Below are positions 54,237 to 64,000 of a stretch of DNA of 64,000 bases, one piece after another (the first letter of the stretch is position 1; each line of letters starts with the position of its first letter). The notes below the pieces were generated by a model. The model made no database searches. It saw only the letters and a list, made by a program, of their open reading frames with translations, and was not told the origin of the DNA. The position numbers and the translations under genes were made by a program. Origin of the DNA: Globodera rostochiensis (taxonomy: Eukaryota > Nematoda > Chromadorea > Rhabditida > Heteroderidae); NCBI GenBank assembly GCA_018350325.1, contig JAEVLN010000008.1, positions 2,933,794 through 2,997,793 of the forward strand, written 5' to 3'.

Positions 54237-54374
54237 GAGACACGGTCCCTACTCCTTCGGGAGGCAGCAGTGGGGAATATTCGTAATGGGGAAACTCTGA
54301 ACGAGCAATACTACGTGAAGGATGAAGGTCTGCGGATTGTAAACTTCTGTTAGCGTGGAAGAAGGGCTTCGGCC
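54237..54374 (+). rRNA. bacterial-type 16S rRNA gene fragment (V3 flank), inserted
   Basis: About 138 bp matching bacterial 16S rRNA around E. coli positions 315-440. It begins GAGACACGGTCC and continues ACTCC-TTCGGGAGGCAGCAG (the universal 341F primer site with one change), TGGGGAATATT, AATGGGGAAACTCTGA, GAGCAA, CGTGAAGGATGAAGG and GGATTGTAAACTTCTGTTAG. Similarity stops abruptly on both sides and no other 16S segment is present. It is therefore a non-functional fragment in nuclear DNA, on the strand opposite to RPT1 and 75 bp upstream of its start codon. Donor lineage is not decided by eye; the segment shows changes at normally invariant bases. Confidence 0.85.
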
Positions 54375-54424
54375 TAATCCAGATAATTTCAAAATCCTGA
54401 TACAGATTGGCGATTTTTCAAAAT

Positions 54425-54722
54425 ATCAAATCTTTGACATTCTTCTAGAATTCCCAGTAACCAGAATTTGGAGCTTTTTTGAAAACTTCAATTTTTGCCG
54501 TCATTTTTTAAAACGAATTTTACGCTTCAAAGCGCTGTTAAAAAATTGGATTTTTCCAAATAGAAAATATAGACAATTGGGGAGCTCTGTGCAAAAAATT
54601 AGGAAGTTTTTAATAAAAAAAATTCTGTTTTCGAAGTGAGACCAACTCGATTTTCAATTTTCTTTTAGTTATGACAGAACGCCAAGATTTATTATTCAAA
54701 TAATTCGTTCAAACTTTTTCCC
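54425..54722. repeat. dispersed repeat, copy B
   Basis: Second copy of the repeat at 2588-2745, longer through an internal insertion of about 130 bp. Best-kept part is ACAGAACGCCAAGATTTATT and the following AAATAATTCGTTCAAACTTT. It begins about 50 bp after the 16S fragment. Confidence 0.65.
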
Positions 54723-55232
54723 ACTTCGAGTTAGTCGACGGATTATTTTCCCCCACGCCATGAAATTCGAGCAGTTCAATTAACTCGCCACATCAAACAA
54801 ATTTGCTCAGATGAAGAAAAAAAAACTCAAATTTCTTTAACACCTCAATTTATTTAAATTGACAAAAACTGAAAGATAATGCGAATGTTGAAAATTCTTA
54901 TGACAATTCCAGAATTTATAGCATACAAAGTTTTACTGTATTTTGGCAGGGAACGGGACGACCGGACTCATTTAACGCCAAGCAAACTTCCATTTTAATG
55001 CCTTTAGACCTTCTGATCCAAAGCTGAGGATCCACCAACCAGCAGAGATCAATCAGATCAGTCAGTGATCAGCAACAATAAATAGGGCTCAACAAATTTG
55101 TTGGTTGACGTTAAGTGAACCCGCCGCCGGTGGGTAAATGAAATGCCATCAGAAGACGGAAGCAAAAATTCGGAAGATACAAAATTTGTTCGTCTATTCA
55201 TCTCCATTTCTCGCGTTGTTCTTCATCCAAAT
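54723..55232. other. intergenic region upstream of RPT1 repeat block
   Basis: AT-rich sequence between the dispersed repeat and the stomatin gene end. It includes a cluster of GATCAG motifs at about 55015-55075. No coding sequence is seen. Confidence 0.5.
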
Positions 55233-56990
55233 TCATTCGTCCTTTTTGTTCATAAATGCGCCTGAGGGGATTGGTGGGGGTAAAAGAAGTAAACGATAAC
55301 ATTATTGAAAAAGCGTGCTTTTTGCTCCCCCCCAACTCACCGAACATTTCCACGGGGACCGGGAAAACGATGGTCGAGTTGTGTTCCGCACTGAAACAGT
55401 ACGCTAATATCGATCAAACAGACGCCTTACGCAATGCTGCTGAGTGCCTGGAGATGGCGCAGTTGAAGTGCCACCGGATTCGCTTGGATCACATCGGCGG
55501 CCTCTTTTAATGCTCTCGATGCCTGCCAAGGCGGGGGGATGGCTCAATCATTGAAAGCAGTGATCGGACCGGAAACAGCCGATCAGGCACAGAATGAGTG
55601 AGTGATTTGCTCTGATCAGTCTCAACAAAAAAGTCCCCCCACCTTTTGTTCCCCCTCCGCTGCCACGACTTTGGCGCGCGCCTCCCGCGCCGCCTCCGCT
55701 TCGGCCGCCATTGCGCGAGTCAACTGCTGCGGCAAACGAATGTCCTTCACCTCCACGCGTTCAACCTGAACAATTTGAATTTACCTATTTGTTTTCCGAT
55801 CATTTTTTGTTAGCAAAGGCGGCACGGCACATACCTTTACGCCCCAATGTTCGGTGCCCTCGTCCAAAATCTGTTAAAAATGAAAGAAAATTTCAAAAAG
55901 GGGCAACAGCCAGCGGCACAATTTACCGTCTCGCAAAGTTGCGCGATCGCCTCCCGTTCTGTCAACATTTCCGTCAACGTTTTCATTCCGAGCGCATTTC
56001 GAAGTGTCGTCTGTGCCAAAAGTTTTGTGGAATAAATGGCATCGTCCACATTATTCACCTTAAGGCAAAAGAATAATTTCTTTCCGATTAAAAGCAAACG
56101 GACAGAGGCAATTGGATCCGAAGTTCGGAAATAGACGACGGCGTCCACACTGACAGTCACCGAATCCTTGGACAGAATCTCCTGGGGCGGCACAGCGTAC
56201 GAAACGACCCTGAACAGGTTGAACTTGGTGGTCAAGGTGTTCAGCTATTGGTCAAACTGAGCAGACCTGAGGTCAATCTTCCGGTATGTGTCGATGCAGG
56301 GGATCTGTTCAGAATGGACAAACAACCAATTCGACCCAATTAATTTGACGTCCCCAAAATGCCGTCCGAGCATCCGAATCATCTCAATTTTTTAAAGTTT
56401 AATTCTTGGATCGTCTCCATATTTTTGGTTTTGGTAATTTCACGCCAAAATTTTGCTCCGAACGGCACGGTTTGCCCACCCAACCACAAAGATCATGCCG
56501 GGCCCCCGGGCTCCGCCGAAGATCAGTCGGCCAATTCGGAAGATCACCACCCGCTCGTACTCCTTGATGACCTTCAGGCACACACACATAAAGAGGGAGC
56601 GGGACAGTTTCAGTTGGCACAATGCCAAAATAATTGATCTTTTAAAAACGGTTCAGCTCCGAAGCTTCGGGATGGGGGCGGATATGTCGGAGGATTGGAT
56701 CGGGGTTAAACCAACCCTATTTCTAATTTAAGTGCATTTCTTAAACAAAAATTGTTTAGAAAAACGAATCCAAAACTTCCAAAAATTATTAAAATTAATT
56801 AAATTAAATTTATTATTGAATTATTCAAAATAAAACATAGAGAAGGGGAAGGTAATGATGATCAGAAACCAGGAGAGCACCAAAAGAGCGTATCTAAAAT
56901 GGAAGATCAGCAGAGCACAGGGATTGATTAGGCAAATACTCACCCAAATATTGTGCCCAGATTTTCGTAGTCTTGCGGCACATCCTAAAC
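55233..56990 (-). CDS. stomatin-family membrane scaffold protein
   Basis: SPFH/stomatin protein that organises membrane domains and tunes ion channels. Exons on the minus strand give [13 protein letters not shown] (about 56984) and the hairpin [18 protein letters not shown] (about 56885-56840). Next come [19 protein letters not shown] with GPGMIFVV (about 56590-56490), [20 protein letters not shown] with [16 protein letters not shown] (about 56220-56110), [20 protein letters not shown] and [12 protein letters not shown]. The tail has [19 protein letters not shown], the Ala/Glu coiled coil, [13 protein letters not shown] and [22 protein letters not shown], ending 55233. These are the standard stomatin blocks in order. 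The first exon and the joint near 56840 were not resolved, so the start is open. Relation to MEC-2 or UNC-1 cannot be decided. Confidence 0.88.
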
Positions 56991-57009
56991 AAATCTCTCT
57001 GATCACTTC

Positions 57010-57180
57010 CAACTCGAGAGCGGACTTGAGGACCGATCTCGAGAATCTCGATGAATCTCGTATCTCGAAAAAAAAATTAAACGATCGAGATTTGTTCGAG
57101 ATCACTGAAAAACCTTGAAAAAATCTCGGTAAAAATTGTTCGATCAAGAATCTCGATCGGTCCGATCTTTACTTCCAATC
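57010..57180. repeat. cluster of TCTCGA/TCGAGA motifs
   Basis: The words ATCTCGA, CTCGAGA and GATCGAGAT recur about ten times in 170 bp in both orientations, giving several small hairpins. No terminal repeats or target duplication were found. It lies just upstream of the stomatin exons. Confidence 0.5.
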
Positions 57181-59628
57181 ACTTTCCCCCTAGGCGTTGA
57201 TTCTATCCAATCTGCTAACCAAAGATCAGATAATTAATTGCCCAAAAATGCTCCAATTTTATCAATTTTCAAGGGACCAGCAGATTAGTGACTGATCGGA
57301 TTGGATCAAGAAGTTGTGTCAGTGTCTGTACTTGTTGTGTGGTCGGGGACACCCACTGCGGGTCGCTCCTTTGTTCTTTGGAGGCGGCCATTGGCCAAGC
57401 GTTGGCCACGGCCGGACAGCGGACGCCGCGGATTTGGAGCTGTTATTGGAAGGAAATATGCGGCAGCAGCAGCAGCAAAGCAAAAAATGGCTGTGAGAGA
57501 AAAAAAGATTCAATTTTCGTGCACATTTTTTAGTTTTTGGCAAATTTATTGCGCAAATTTTAATTAGAGGAAATGAACTAAAAATGGTTCTAAAAAGTGG
57601 AGGAATGATGAAAATGCCGGAATGGAAAAATGGCGTTGCCGTTTTTGTCTTCACATTGATCATCGGGAATAAATTGCGACTTTCGAGGAGCAACAAACAA
57701 CAATATTCTCTGTGTGTGTATTGGTAAAAGTGCTCCAAAATAAATAAATAGTTGCCTCGGGGCAATTTTCTTCATTATTTGCCTAGGGCAAAGTGTGTGT
57801 TACTCTGAAAGAATGAATTTATAAGCATTTGGGCACAGAAACTTGAAGAATTGAGCTGCCGCCGGAGGGGCAACGGAGGGCTGTCACAACGGCGTTTGGA
57901 GAAAAGCGCAAATTGCCATGGAATTGGGTGATGGGGCGAGGCGAAAAATGCCGGCGGCGACGGCGACGACGGCGGAAAAAATTCGCCCGGGGGGACGTCG
58001 GAGCCGAGAAGGGAGGGGGGGGGGGAGGGGACGAACCATTCAGTTCGGACAGTTCAGACTACGACCGGTCGGGAATTGACCTCGAGAAATTAAGCGCTAG
58101 CACCGCATAATATTTGACAACTGAAACATCAAATCGAATGTTGTTCCGGGCCCGCCGGGGCGTAAGTGGCAAAAGTTGGGGACAGCCCCCCCCCGGGTGA
58201 GAAATGTGTGGGAATGGAAGGGAATGAATTGGGAAAGAACAATTTGCTTTTAAAGTGCCAGTGCCGACGATGGAAGGACGGGGGGGGGTGATGAATGGGC
58301 ATGAGCGAGTGAGTGAAGGGTTGGACGCCCCCTGAAGGAATGAGAGGGAGGGAGGGGGGGGGGGGGTGACGCATTTGTGGCGGAGGGAGGAATTTGTCGA
58401 AAATTGAAGAAAATGGACGGTTTTCAATCAAAAAAAAGACTTTCCGAAGGTGCGAAAGGCTGCTTCTGATTTGGTGAGGGAAAAAGTGGGCGGCTTCTCC
58501 TTTTTAGGCAATTTATCGGATCATTGGCATTCGAAAATGGGGGGGGGAGGAGGCAAACCAACCAAAATTAATTATCATTTAACAATTTTCTTTATACAAA
58601 ATGGCTTTGGCGAACACTTCTTTTGGCACTTTGTACACGATGGCAAAAGTGCCATTTTGACCAGTGAGGGGAAGGAATGCCGTCGCGGGGGGGGGGCCGT
58701 CGTCTGTGGCCAAATTTATCGACTTCTTTTCGTCCTCCCCAGCCCTTTTTGCATCTTTTGGCCAACCCGAGAGGGCCAAATCGATGACGTGAAAATGAGG
58801 GGAGGGCTTGAGAATTTATTTTTATTTTTTCTCAAACCAAAATTGGGCTTAATTTAAAATTTATAATTTTCGGCGACTTAAAAAGCATTTTGGTTTAAAA
58901 ACGGAGGTGAAAAAGGGCCAGCTTTTGGGGGGGGGGGGCTTACGGATATGCTTTGTCGCGTCCGATGCCCCCAGGCGCTTCCCCTGCCAGCCATTTCCCC
59001 TCGGGGGGGGGTCAAATTTCCCCCCCCCCCCAAATCGATTTTCCCCCCCCCCCCCCGGCGCTGCACCCATTCATTTATTTATGCCTTCTCTCACAGCGGC
59101 GGGCGGGCCGTCGTGGCCGAATTGCGGAAAGAATGGCAGGAAAATGTGCAATAAAAAATGGAGAAAAATAAATTGCGGTGGCATTTTAATAAAAAAAAAA
59201 ATAATAATAATTAAATAAAATAATAAATTGTTGAGAGAAAATGGCGCATAGGAAACAGAGACATTTTGCGAGATTTAATCGGAGAATTGAATTGTTTAGG
59301 GCAGTTGAAAACCGGCGCCCTTTAGTCTTCTGATCGATCGATCAGTCACAGCGATTGGCCATTTTAGCGATTTGGCCCCCGATCTGCGGGGATTCGAGAC
59401 GCCGGTCTTTAAACAACCCAAAATTATTATGAATTTGGGGGAGGATGGAATTGGCATTGGCATTGGCATTTTATTGTTGGTCTTGAAAATTGTGATTGAT
59501 CCATGGACTTTTTGTACGGATTCTCCCGACGTTCACAGACTCCACGCTTTCGTATCCATTCTTGGTCAAAAAACGGATCGATCGGGCTTTCTTTTCGGAA
59601 ATTTGAATCGTCTCGCTGCGCGAGTTTT
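57181..59628. other. intergenic region with G-runs
   Basis: Between the stomatin gene and the next minus-strand gene. Contains G or C runs (about 58015-58025, 58345-58362, 58686-58696, 58926-58938, 59018-59030 and 59042-59056). The plus ORF ending at 58110 closes with an acidic Ser/Asp segment (SSDSSDYDRSGIDLEKLS) that might be a real terminal exon, but no upstream exons or family support it. Other ORFs are low in complexity. Confidence 0.45.
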
Positions 59629-60848
59629 CTATTCAACGCGGCGCTTGCCGCCCGCCGGCACTTCTGCCCCCGCGGCATTTGGCCGCTTTTCCTTTTTCTG
59701 GCGCAGACAGTCGTCCAACACGCGCTTTAGCAGGCGAAGCCATCCGACAACATTCGGCCGCGCCCCTCCGGCACTTTTGCCCAAACTTTGGGCAACGCCT
59801 ACGGCATTTTGAACTTCTGTGCCGCCACCGCCAACTCCACAACTGTTGGCATTGTTCAGCACATCGACAGAGAGGCGACTGAACAAATCATTTTGTTAGC
59901 AATCATTCAACTTTGATTATGATCAAACTAATCAGGCAATTGATCATTTGAAAGATTTAGATAGACTTAAACCAAACAAACTGATCAGAATTTGAAGAAT
60001 AGAAATGATCAGACAATTAAATCGCGAATCGCCAAAAAAAAAGCCGTCTTTTTGTGGTTCGATTTTAAATGATGAATTTTTAGAGACCGACGACAACCGT
60101 ACCAATGCGTTTTGCTCACCTTCCACGACGCCATGCGCGGAACTAAAAAAAAATGGAAATATATAAAATAATTAACCTAAAATTAGACTGTCAAAAACAA
60201 AACGACGTACCGTCGCGTAGTCCATGGCACAGAGTGCGTCATCGCCAACGCTTGTGACAGTGTTTATGCGTCGACGAAACTCTGCCGACGACGACGGCGG
60301 GTCCGCGACGACGGCGACGGCAGAGAATGCCAACGATGGGCGGTCCGACTTTCGTGCCAAAATTGGCTTTACGGGCGTTGCCAATGCGGCGGGCAACGAC
60401 ACGACGAAAGTTGCGGGAGATAAAGCGGCGGGAGGAGGACGGACATAACACTGAAAATGAGCCGATTCTGATCATATCCATTTTATTTTTATAATGTGAT
60501 CAGAGAGTTATGAAGACCAATGTTGATCAGCCGGGTGATCAATCACTTTTTTGGATTAAGCTATGCAAAAGCCGGCGTTTATTCCAGCCGTCCACCTCGT
60601 GTGCCGGCTGCTGCCCCATCGACGGCACTTTTTCTTCCCCTCCGGCGCTTTCGTTGCCGTCGTCTTCGTCCCGCGCTGCTGGTGACGGCGGCGGCGGGAC
60701 GATAATGGCGGCGGTGGAGAAGGACACGCGCTTTTTGGACGCCGATGAAGAAGACAATTTGGAGGACAAAGAATTGCCTTTGGGGCCGCCTCGTCTGATC
60801 TCCTCCGCCTCCACGTCCCGTCTCGGGTCCATGAAGCAAATTTGGTGA
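59629..60848 (-). CDS. unrecognised protein with PP1-docking-type RVSF motif, 3' exons
   Basis: Minus-strand exons with good splice sites. About 60848-60560 encodes MSDHQICFMDPRRDVEAEEI and KKRVSFSTAAIIVPPPPSP. Then 60447-60210 gives PVKPILARKSDRPSLAFSAV and FRRRINTVTSVGDDALCAMD. A short exon lies at about 60140-60118. The last exon, 59885-59629, gives RLSVDVLNNANSCGVGGGG and VVGWLRLLKRVLDDCLRQKK. KKRVSF fits the RVxF motif by which regulatory subunits bind PP1, and it also looks like a basic phosphorylation site. The protein is mostly disordered, and no domain is recognised. It may continue upstream to 63324. Confidence 0.5.
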
Positions 60849-60948
60849 TCGGACATTGCGCGTCGGAGCCCAGCCGCCGGAAAACGGTGGTCTGATGCCG
60901 AAAAATGATCAGAGAGATTGGAGAAGCATCGATCGATCAGAGTTTTTG

Positions 60949-61122
60949 GTGCCATCCCCCGCCTCCCCCCCTCCCCAAAGTGCCATCCCCCGCCTCCCCC
61001 CCCCCTCCCCAAAGTGCCAACCCCCGCCTCCCCCCCTCCCCAAAGTGCCATCCCCCGCCTCCCCCCCTCCCCAAAGTGCCATCCCCCGCCCCCCCCCCCC
61101 CCCCTCCCCAAAGTGCCATCCC
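60949..61122. repeat. ~31-35-bp C-rich tandem repeat, ~6 copies
   Basis: Unit is AGTGCCATCCCCCGCCTCCC followed by a C/T run and CCCCAA; the C runs differ in length between copies. It lies just upstream of the RVSF-bearing exon. The Gly-rich minus ORF through it is probably not translated. Confidence 0.85.
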
Positions 61123-61689
61123 CCCCCCAAAACATTTTCGTCGGTTGGGGAGACGAACATTTTTGCAGAATATTTGCCCGTCGACGGTCGCCTTCGCCAA
61201 AAGCAAAATTTGCCCGCGTCACGGAGCGCCGTTGGTTAATCCGTCGCTGAAGCTTTAAATGCAAGCGGAAAAGATCCTGCAAAAAAGCAAAATTATGCGA
61301 TTGGTTTAATCAAATCGTTTAATTTTACGGACTGACTGATTAGAGATCACTTTTGATCAAATAGTTTCCCTCTGGGGGTTGACGATTCCTCTCGGTTATC
61401 CAAACCGGAAAAAGTCCCGGTTCTACGAGCCTATTTCCATTCAATACGAACTGTTCACTTACTTCCGAACTGAGCATAAACCAGGAGGCTGGCAACAAAT
61501 CGCCGTCCGGACACATTTTGTCCCGCCAGCCGGCACGGCTGAGGACGTGTCGGGACGAGCTGTTGGAGGGAGGGGAAGAAGAACGCGCCGCCGGGGACGG
61601 AGGGGCGGAAGAAGTGGACGCCTAAAGGGTAATCCATTTGATGATAATGATGATGATGATTAATGACCCCCCGCCCGTTCCTTTTGATC

Positions 61690-61960
61690 ACATTGTTTCT
61701 TTCTGCACCTGTTGGAGATGAATTGGTGCTGCTGTTGTTGTTGTGGTAGGCATTTGTTGAAGCGGTACAGCAGATTTTATGAATTGTTGTTGTTGTGCAC
61801 GCTGCAAAAACTGTTGTTGCTGTTGCTGCTGCTGCTGGGCGGCTCTGTTCGATCGACGGAAAAGCATTCGATGGCACAATGGAAGAATGGGCGGCACTGC
61901 GCGACGACAGCGGACGGAAAGTGCGACTGAAATTGGGACAGAAGCAGCAGGTTAACATTA
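61690..61960 (-). CDS. possible Gln/Thr- or Ser/Asn-rich exon
   Basis: CAA/CAG-type trinucleotide repeats allow long ORFs in more than one minus frame, for example a polyglutamine frame with PLQQMPTTTTTAAPIHLQQ. It may be an internal exon joining the 63324 exon to the exons at 59629-60848. The correct frame cannot be decided from sequence alone. Confidence 0.3.
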
Positions 61961-62599
61961 TCTCGAATATGAAGGCATTAAAACTCTTCCCGAGCCTTTC
62001 TCAAAGTCCGTACCGATCGAGGCTAGATGCACTCTTTGGGGGCATTACTAAGTTTTAAGGGTGTTCGACCTCTCCCCCCCCCCCCCCGATTGACCTCCCA
62101 ACACTCTTTTCAAGCAGTCCGATAAAGGAAGGGAGGACGAATATTGAAGGGGGGGGGGAGGGGAATGACGAATGAAGGCCGATGAATGTGATGGATGAAT
62201 ATGTGGTGATCGGAATTGCCCGTTTGGTGCACCAATTAAAAGGAAATGCCGTAAGGGACAACAGCACGGGCAACTGAGTCCCATCGATCAAAGTTAAAGG
62301 ACTCAAAAGTCGCCCGCCCGGACTAACAAATAAGTGATGATTCGAGAGCACAAAATGTTGACCCCTCCGGCGAGTGTGGCGTGCGCGACTATTTGATCAG
62401 GTCACAATGCGCGAAACGAATCCGATCGGTCTTTGGTGAGAAAAGGGAAGACACGCGCTGTGAAAGGAAAGGGACGGACGGCGTCAATTTGAAAGAACGG
62501 CGGGGGGGGGGGGGGGGAAGTGCGTGCGGGGAATAAATGTCAAATAGTGACAAATTAAATTAGCAGTAAAATAAAAGGAGCATTTCTTTCGAGTTCAGA

Positions 62600-63045
62600 T
62601 GTGCCCTCGGGGGCTGGTTTCTAAAGGGAACATTTTTCTCGGCTTCAACTGAATGAATTCATCCAATGCCCTCGGGGGCTGGTCTCTAAAGGGAACATTT
62701 CTCTCGGCTTCAACTGAATGAATTCATCCAATGCCCTCGGGGGCTAGTCTCTAAAGGGAACATTTTTCTCGGCTTCAACTGAATGAATTCATCCAATGCC
62801 CTCGGGGGCTGGTTTCTAAAGGGAACATTTCTCTCGGCTTCAACTGAATGAATTCATCCAATGCCCTCGGGGGCTGGTCTCTAAAGGGAACATTTCTCTC
62901 GGCTTCAACTGAATGAATTCATCCAATGCCCTCGGGGGCTGGTTTCTAAAGGGAACATTTCTCTCGGCTTCAACTGAATGAATTCATCCAATGCCCTCGG
63001 GGGCTGGTTTCTAAAGGGAAGATTCATCCAATGCCCTCGGGGGTT
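62600..63045. repeat. 65-bp tandem repeat, ~7 copies
   Basis: Unit contains CCAATGCCCTCGGGGGCTGG, TCTCTAAAGGGAACATTT and CTCGGCTTCAACTGAATGAA, ending TTCAT. Copies differ by only a few bases; the last is cut short by an internal deletion. No conserved ORF crosses it. It probably sits in an intron or intergenic space. Confidence 0.9.
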
Positions 63046-63107
63046 GTTCTCTCTTCAATTCGAACAAAACATGTCATAAAGAAGCGGCTTTTACATGCCG
63101 ACTTTAC

Positions 63108-63324
63108 CTTCTCTTCGGTTCCACCAACGCATAAACTCCGCGAGTGTCGTTTTTGTTGCCAAATTTGGCTCCGAATTGTGGCGACTGACCGATGCCATCG
63201 TCGGACGCCCTTTCGTGCGGCATTTTGACTCCCTTTGATTGGCCGCCATCGATGTGGCGGAGAGAGTGCCGTTCTCGCAAATGTCGTCCAATGGTGGGGC
63301 GCCAAAGTGAGTGGAGGGCGGCAT
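63108..63324 (-). CDS. probable first exon of an unrecognised protein
   Basis: ATG at 63324 opens an exon with APPLDDICENGTLSATS, TMASVSRHNSEPNLATKTTL and AEFMRWWNRREG, ending at a GTAAAG donor after 63108. The RHNSEPNL segment looks like a 14-3-3 or basophilic-kinase site. Codon use and the clean donor favour a real exon. It may belong to the same gene as the RVSF exons at 59629-60848, with the 65-bp repeat in an intron between them. Confidence 0.4.
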
Positions 63325-64000
63325 GATGAGACAGAAATGGGGAAAATGGCAGCAATCGATCTGCAAAAAAAAGGGATGACCAGAGGTTGGACGATCCTTT
63401 CTCTTCGTTATTCCAATTTCGAAGCTTGATCATTGATCGCGGATGCGAGTGATCGGATGGACGGACAGGTCACTTTTGCTCTGATCAGAGGAGTCATTGT
63501 GAAGGGGACGGCGGAGACGCCCCCCCCCCTCCCCGGGGGCGTTTTTTGACCAAAGCTCGACCAAAGGCTTTTTCCGCCGTCCAACACCAAAACTTGAAGC
63601 TGATCCTCCGAAGGCGTTTTTTTCAGCTAATTTGACCCGGTGCGCGACCTTTCCACGACTGTTTGCTGGTCGGGTTAAGTGCTTTGTTTAAATAAAAAAC
63701 ATTTGTGCATATTTTAGCTTCCAAAATTGCCTTTTGCATTATGTGGCTGGCGAGCGGATCGATTGGTTTGCAAAATGTGAAAGAAATGAATGGACTTTTC
63801 GATCGGTTTGGGGGGGGGGAATTGTTAAAAGTGTTAAAACGGGTTCGCCGCTGCCCTTCCCTTTTTTTTGCCACCCCTCGCGGCGATGCAAAAAAAGCTT
63901 TACGTCAATCGCCGTCCGTCATCAGAAAAATTGGGTCTATGAAAAATAAAATTATACACATTTCTCTCTCTCTTTAATTTTAAAGTGCTGAAAATGTTGT
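63325..64000. other. right-hand flank
   Basis: No gene is supported. It contains GATCAG motifs (about 63440-63490), a C run (about 63520-63528) and a G run (about 63811-63819). The plus ORF at 63705-63977 has no family or splice support. Confidence 0.45.

Noticed and set aside
54237..54374. 16S fragment as mitochondrial small-subunit rRNA (numt)
   Set aside because: Nematode mitochondrial rRNA is AT-rich and lacks this well-kept bacterial GGGAGGCAGCAG block, so a bacterial source fits better.
57913..58110. Plus ORF with basic and acidic halves
   Set aside because: The acidic end is exon-like, but the rest is G-run sequence and no partner exons were found; mentioned only under the intergenic entry.
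62600..63045. Tandem array considered as a CRISPR array
   Set aside because: Copies are contiguous, without unique spacers, and the genome is eukaryotic.

Overview
The window is nuclear DNA of a nematode, most likely a plant-parasitic tylenchid such as a cyst nematode. That placement is an inference: genes have many short introns of about 45-100 nt, gene order is compact, the gene set is worm-like (PP1 family phosphatase, TSSK-like kinase, MOLO/TPM-type membrane protein, intron-bearing H2B variant), and several introns begin with GC. No bacterial operon, phage or CRISPR array is present. Gene models were spliced by eye. Internal phase and total length were checked for the kinase, phosphatase, SLC41, MSP1, Ly6-like, H2B and zinc-finger genes. 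The other models are approximate at some exon edges.

Layout, left to right: acyl-CoA synthetase (-, cut by the window edge); TSSK-like kinase (+); divergent PP1-like phosphatase (-); SLC41 magnesium transporter (-); MSP1/ATAD1-type AAA ATPase (+); then a same-strand minus cluster, transcribed in the order PIG-P, NOA1 GTPase, SNX14-like sorting nexin, Ly6-like surface protein, with intergenic gaps of about 51, 163 and 217 bp. A divergent histone H2B gene (+) shares an upstream region with PIG-P. From 25.1 to 29.3 kb lies a G/C-homopolymer-rich stretch, followed by an 1127-codon, 11-finger C2H2 zinc-finger gene (+). Next are a small unrecognised minus gene, a TPM-domain/MOLO-1-like membrane protein (-), a 7 kb gene-poor region, an extended synaptotagmin (+), proteasome ATPase RPT1 (-), a stomatin (-), and at the right end an unrecognised minus-strand protein with an RVSF motif.

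Mobile and repeated DNA: two hAT-type MITE families carrying 8-bp target duplications (4285-4392, 9013-9242; 21602-22062), a possible TA-flanked MITE (45379-45541), a dispersed repeat shared between 2.6 kb and 54.5 kb, and minisatellites of 15, 31, about 31-35 and 65 bp. The most unexpected item is a ~138-bp fragment of a bacterial-type 16S rRNA gene (54237-54374), 75 bp upstream of the RPT1 start codon.

Splicing is unusual. Three introns of the zinc-finger gene and one of RPT1 appear to start with GC, and many others start with GTC (GTCAGT, GTCTGT, GTCGGT). Membrane-lipid and ER functions recur (ACSL, E-Syt, SNX14, PIG-P, stomatin), but apart from the minus cluster there is no evidence that the genes are co-regulated.
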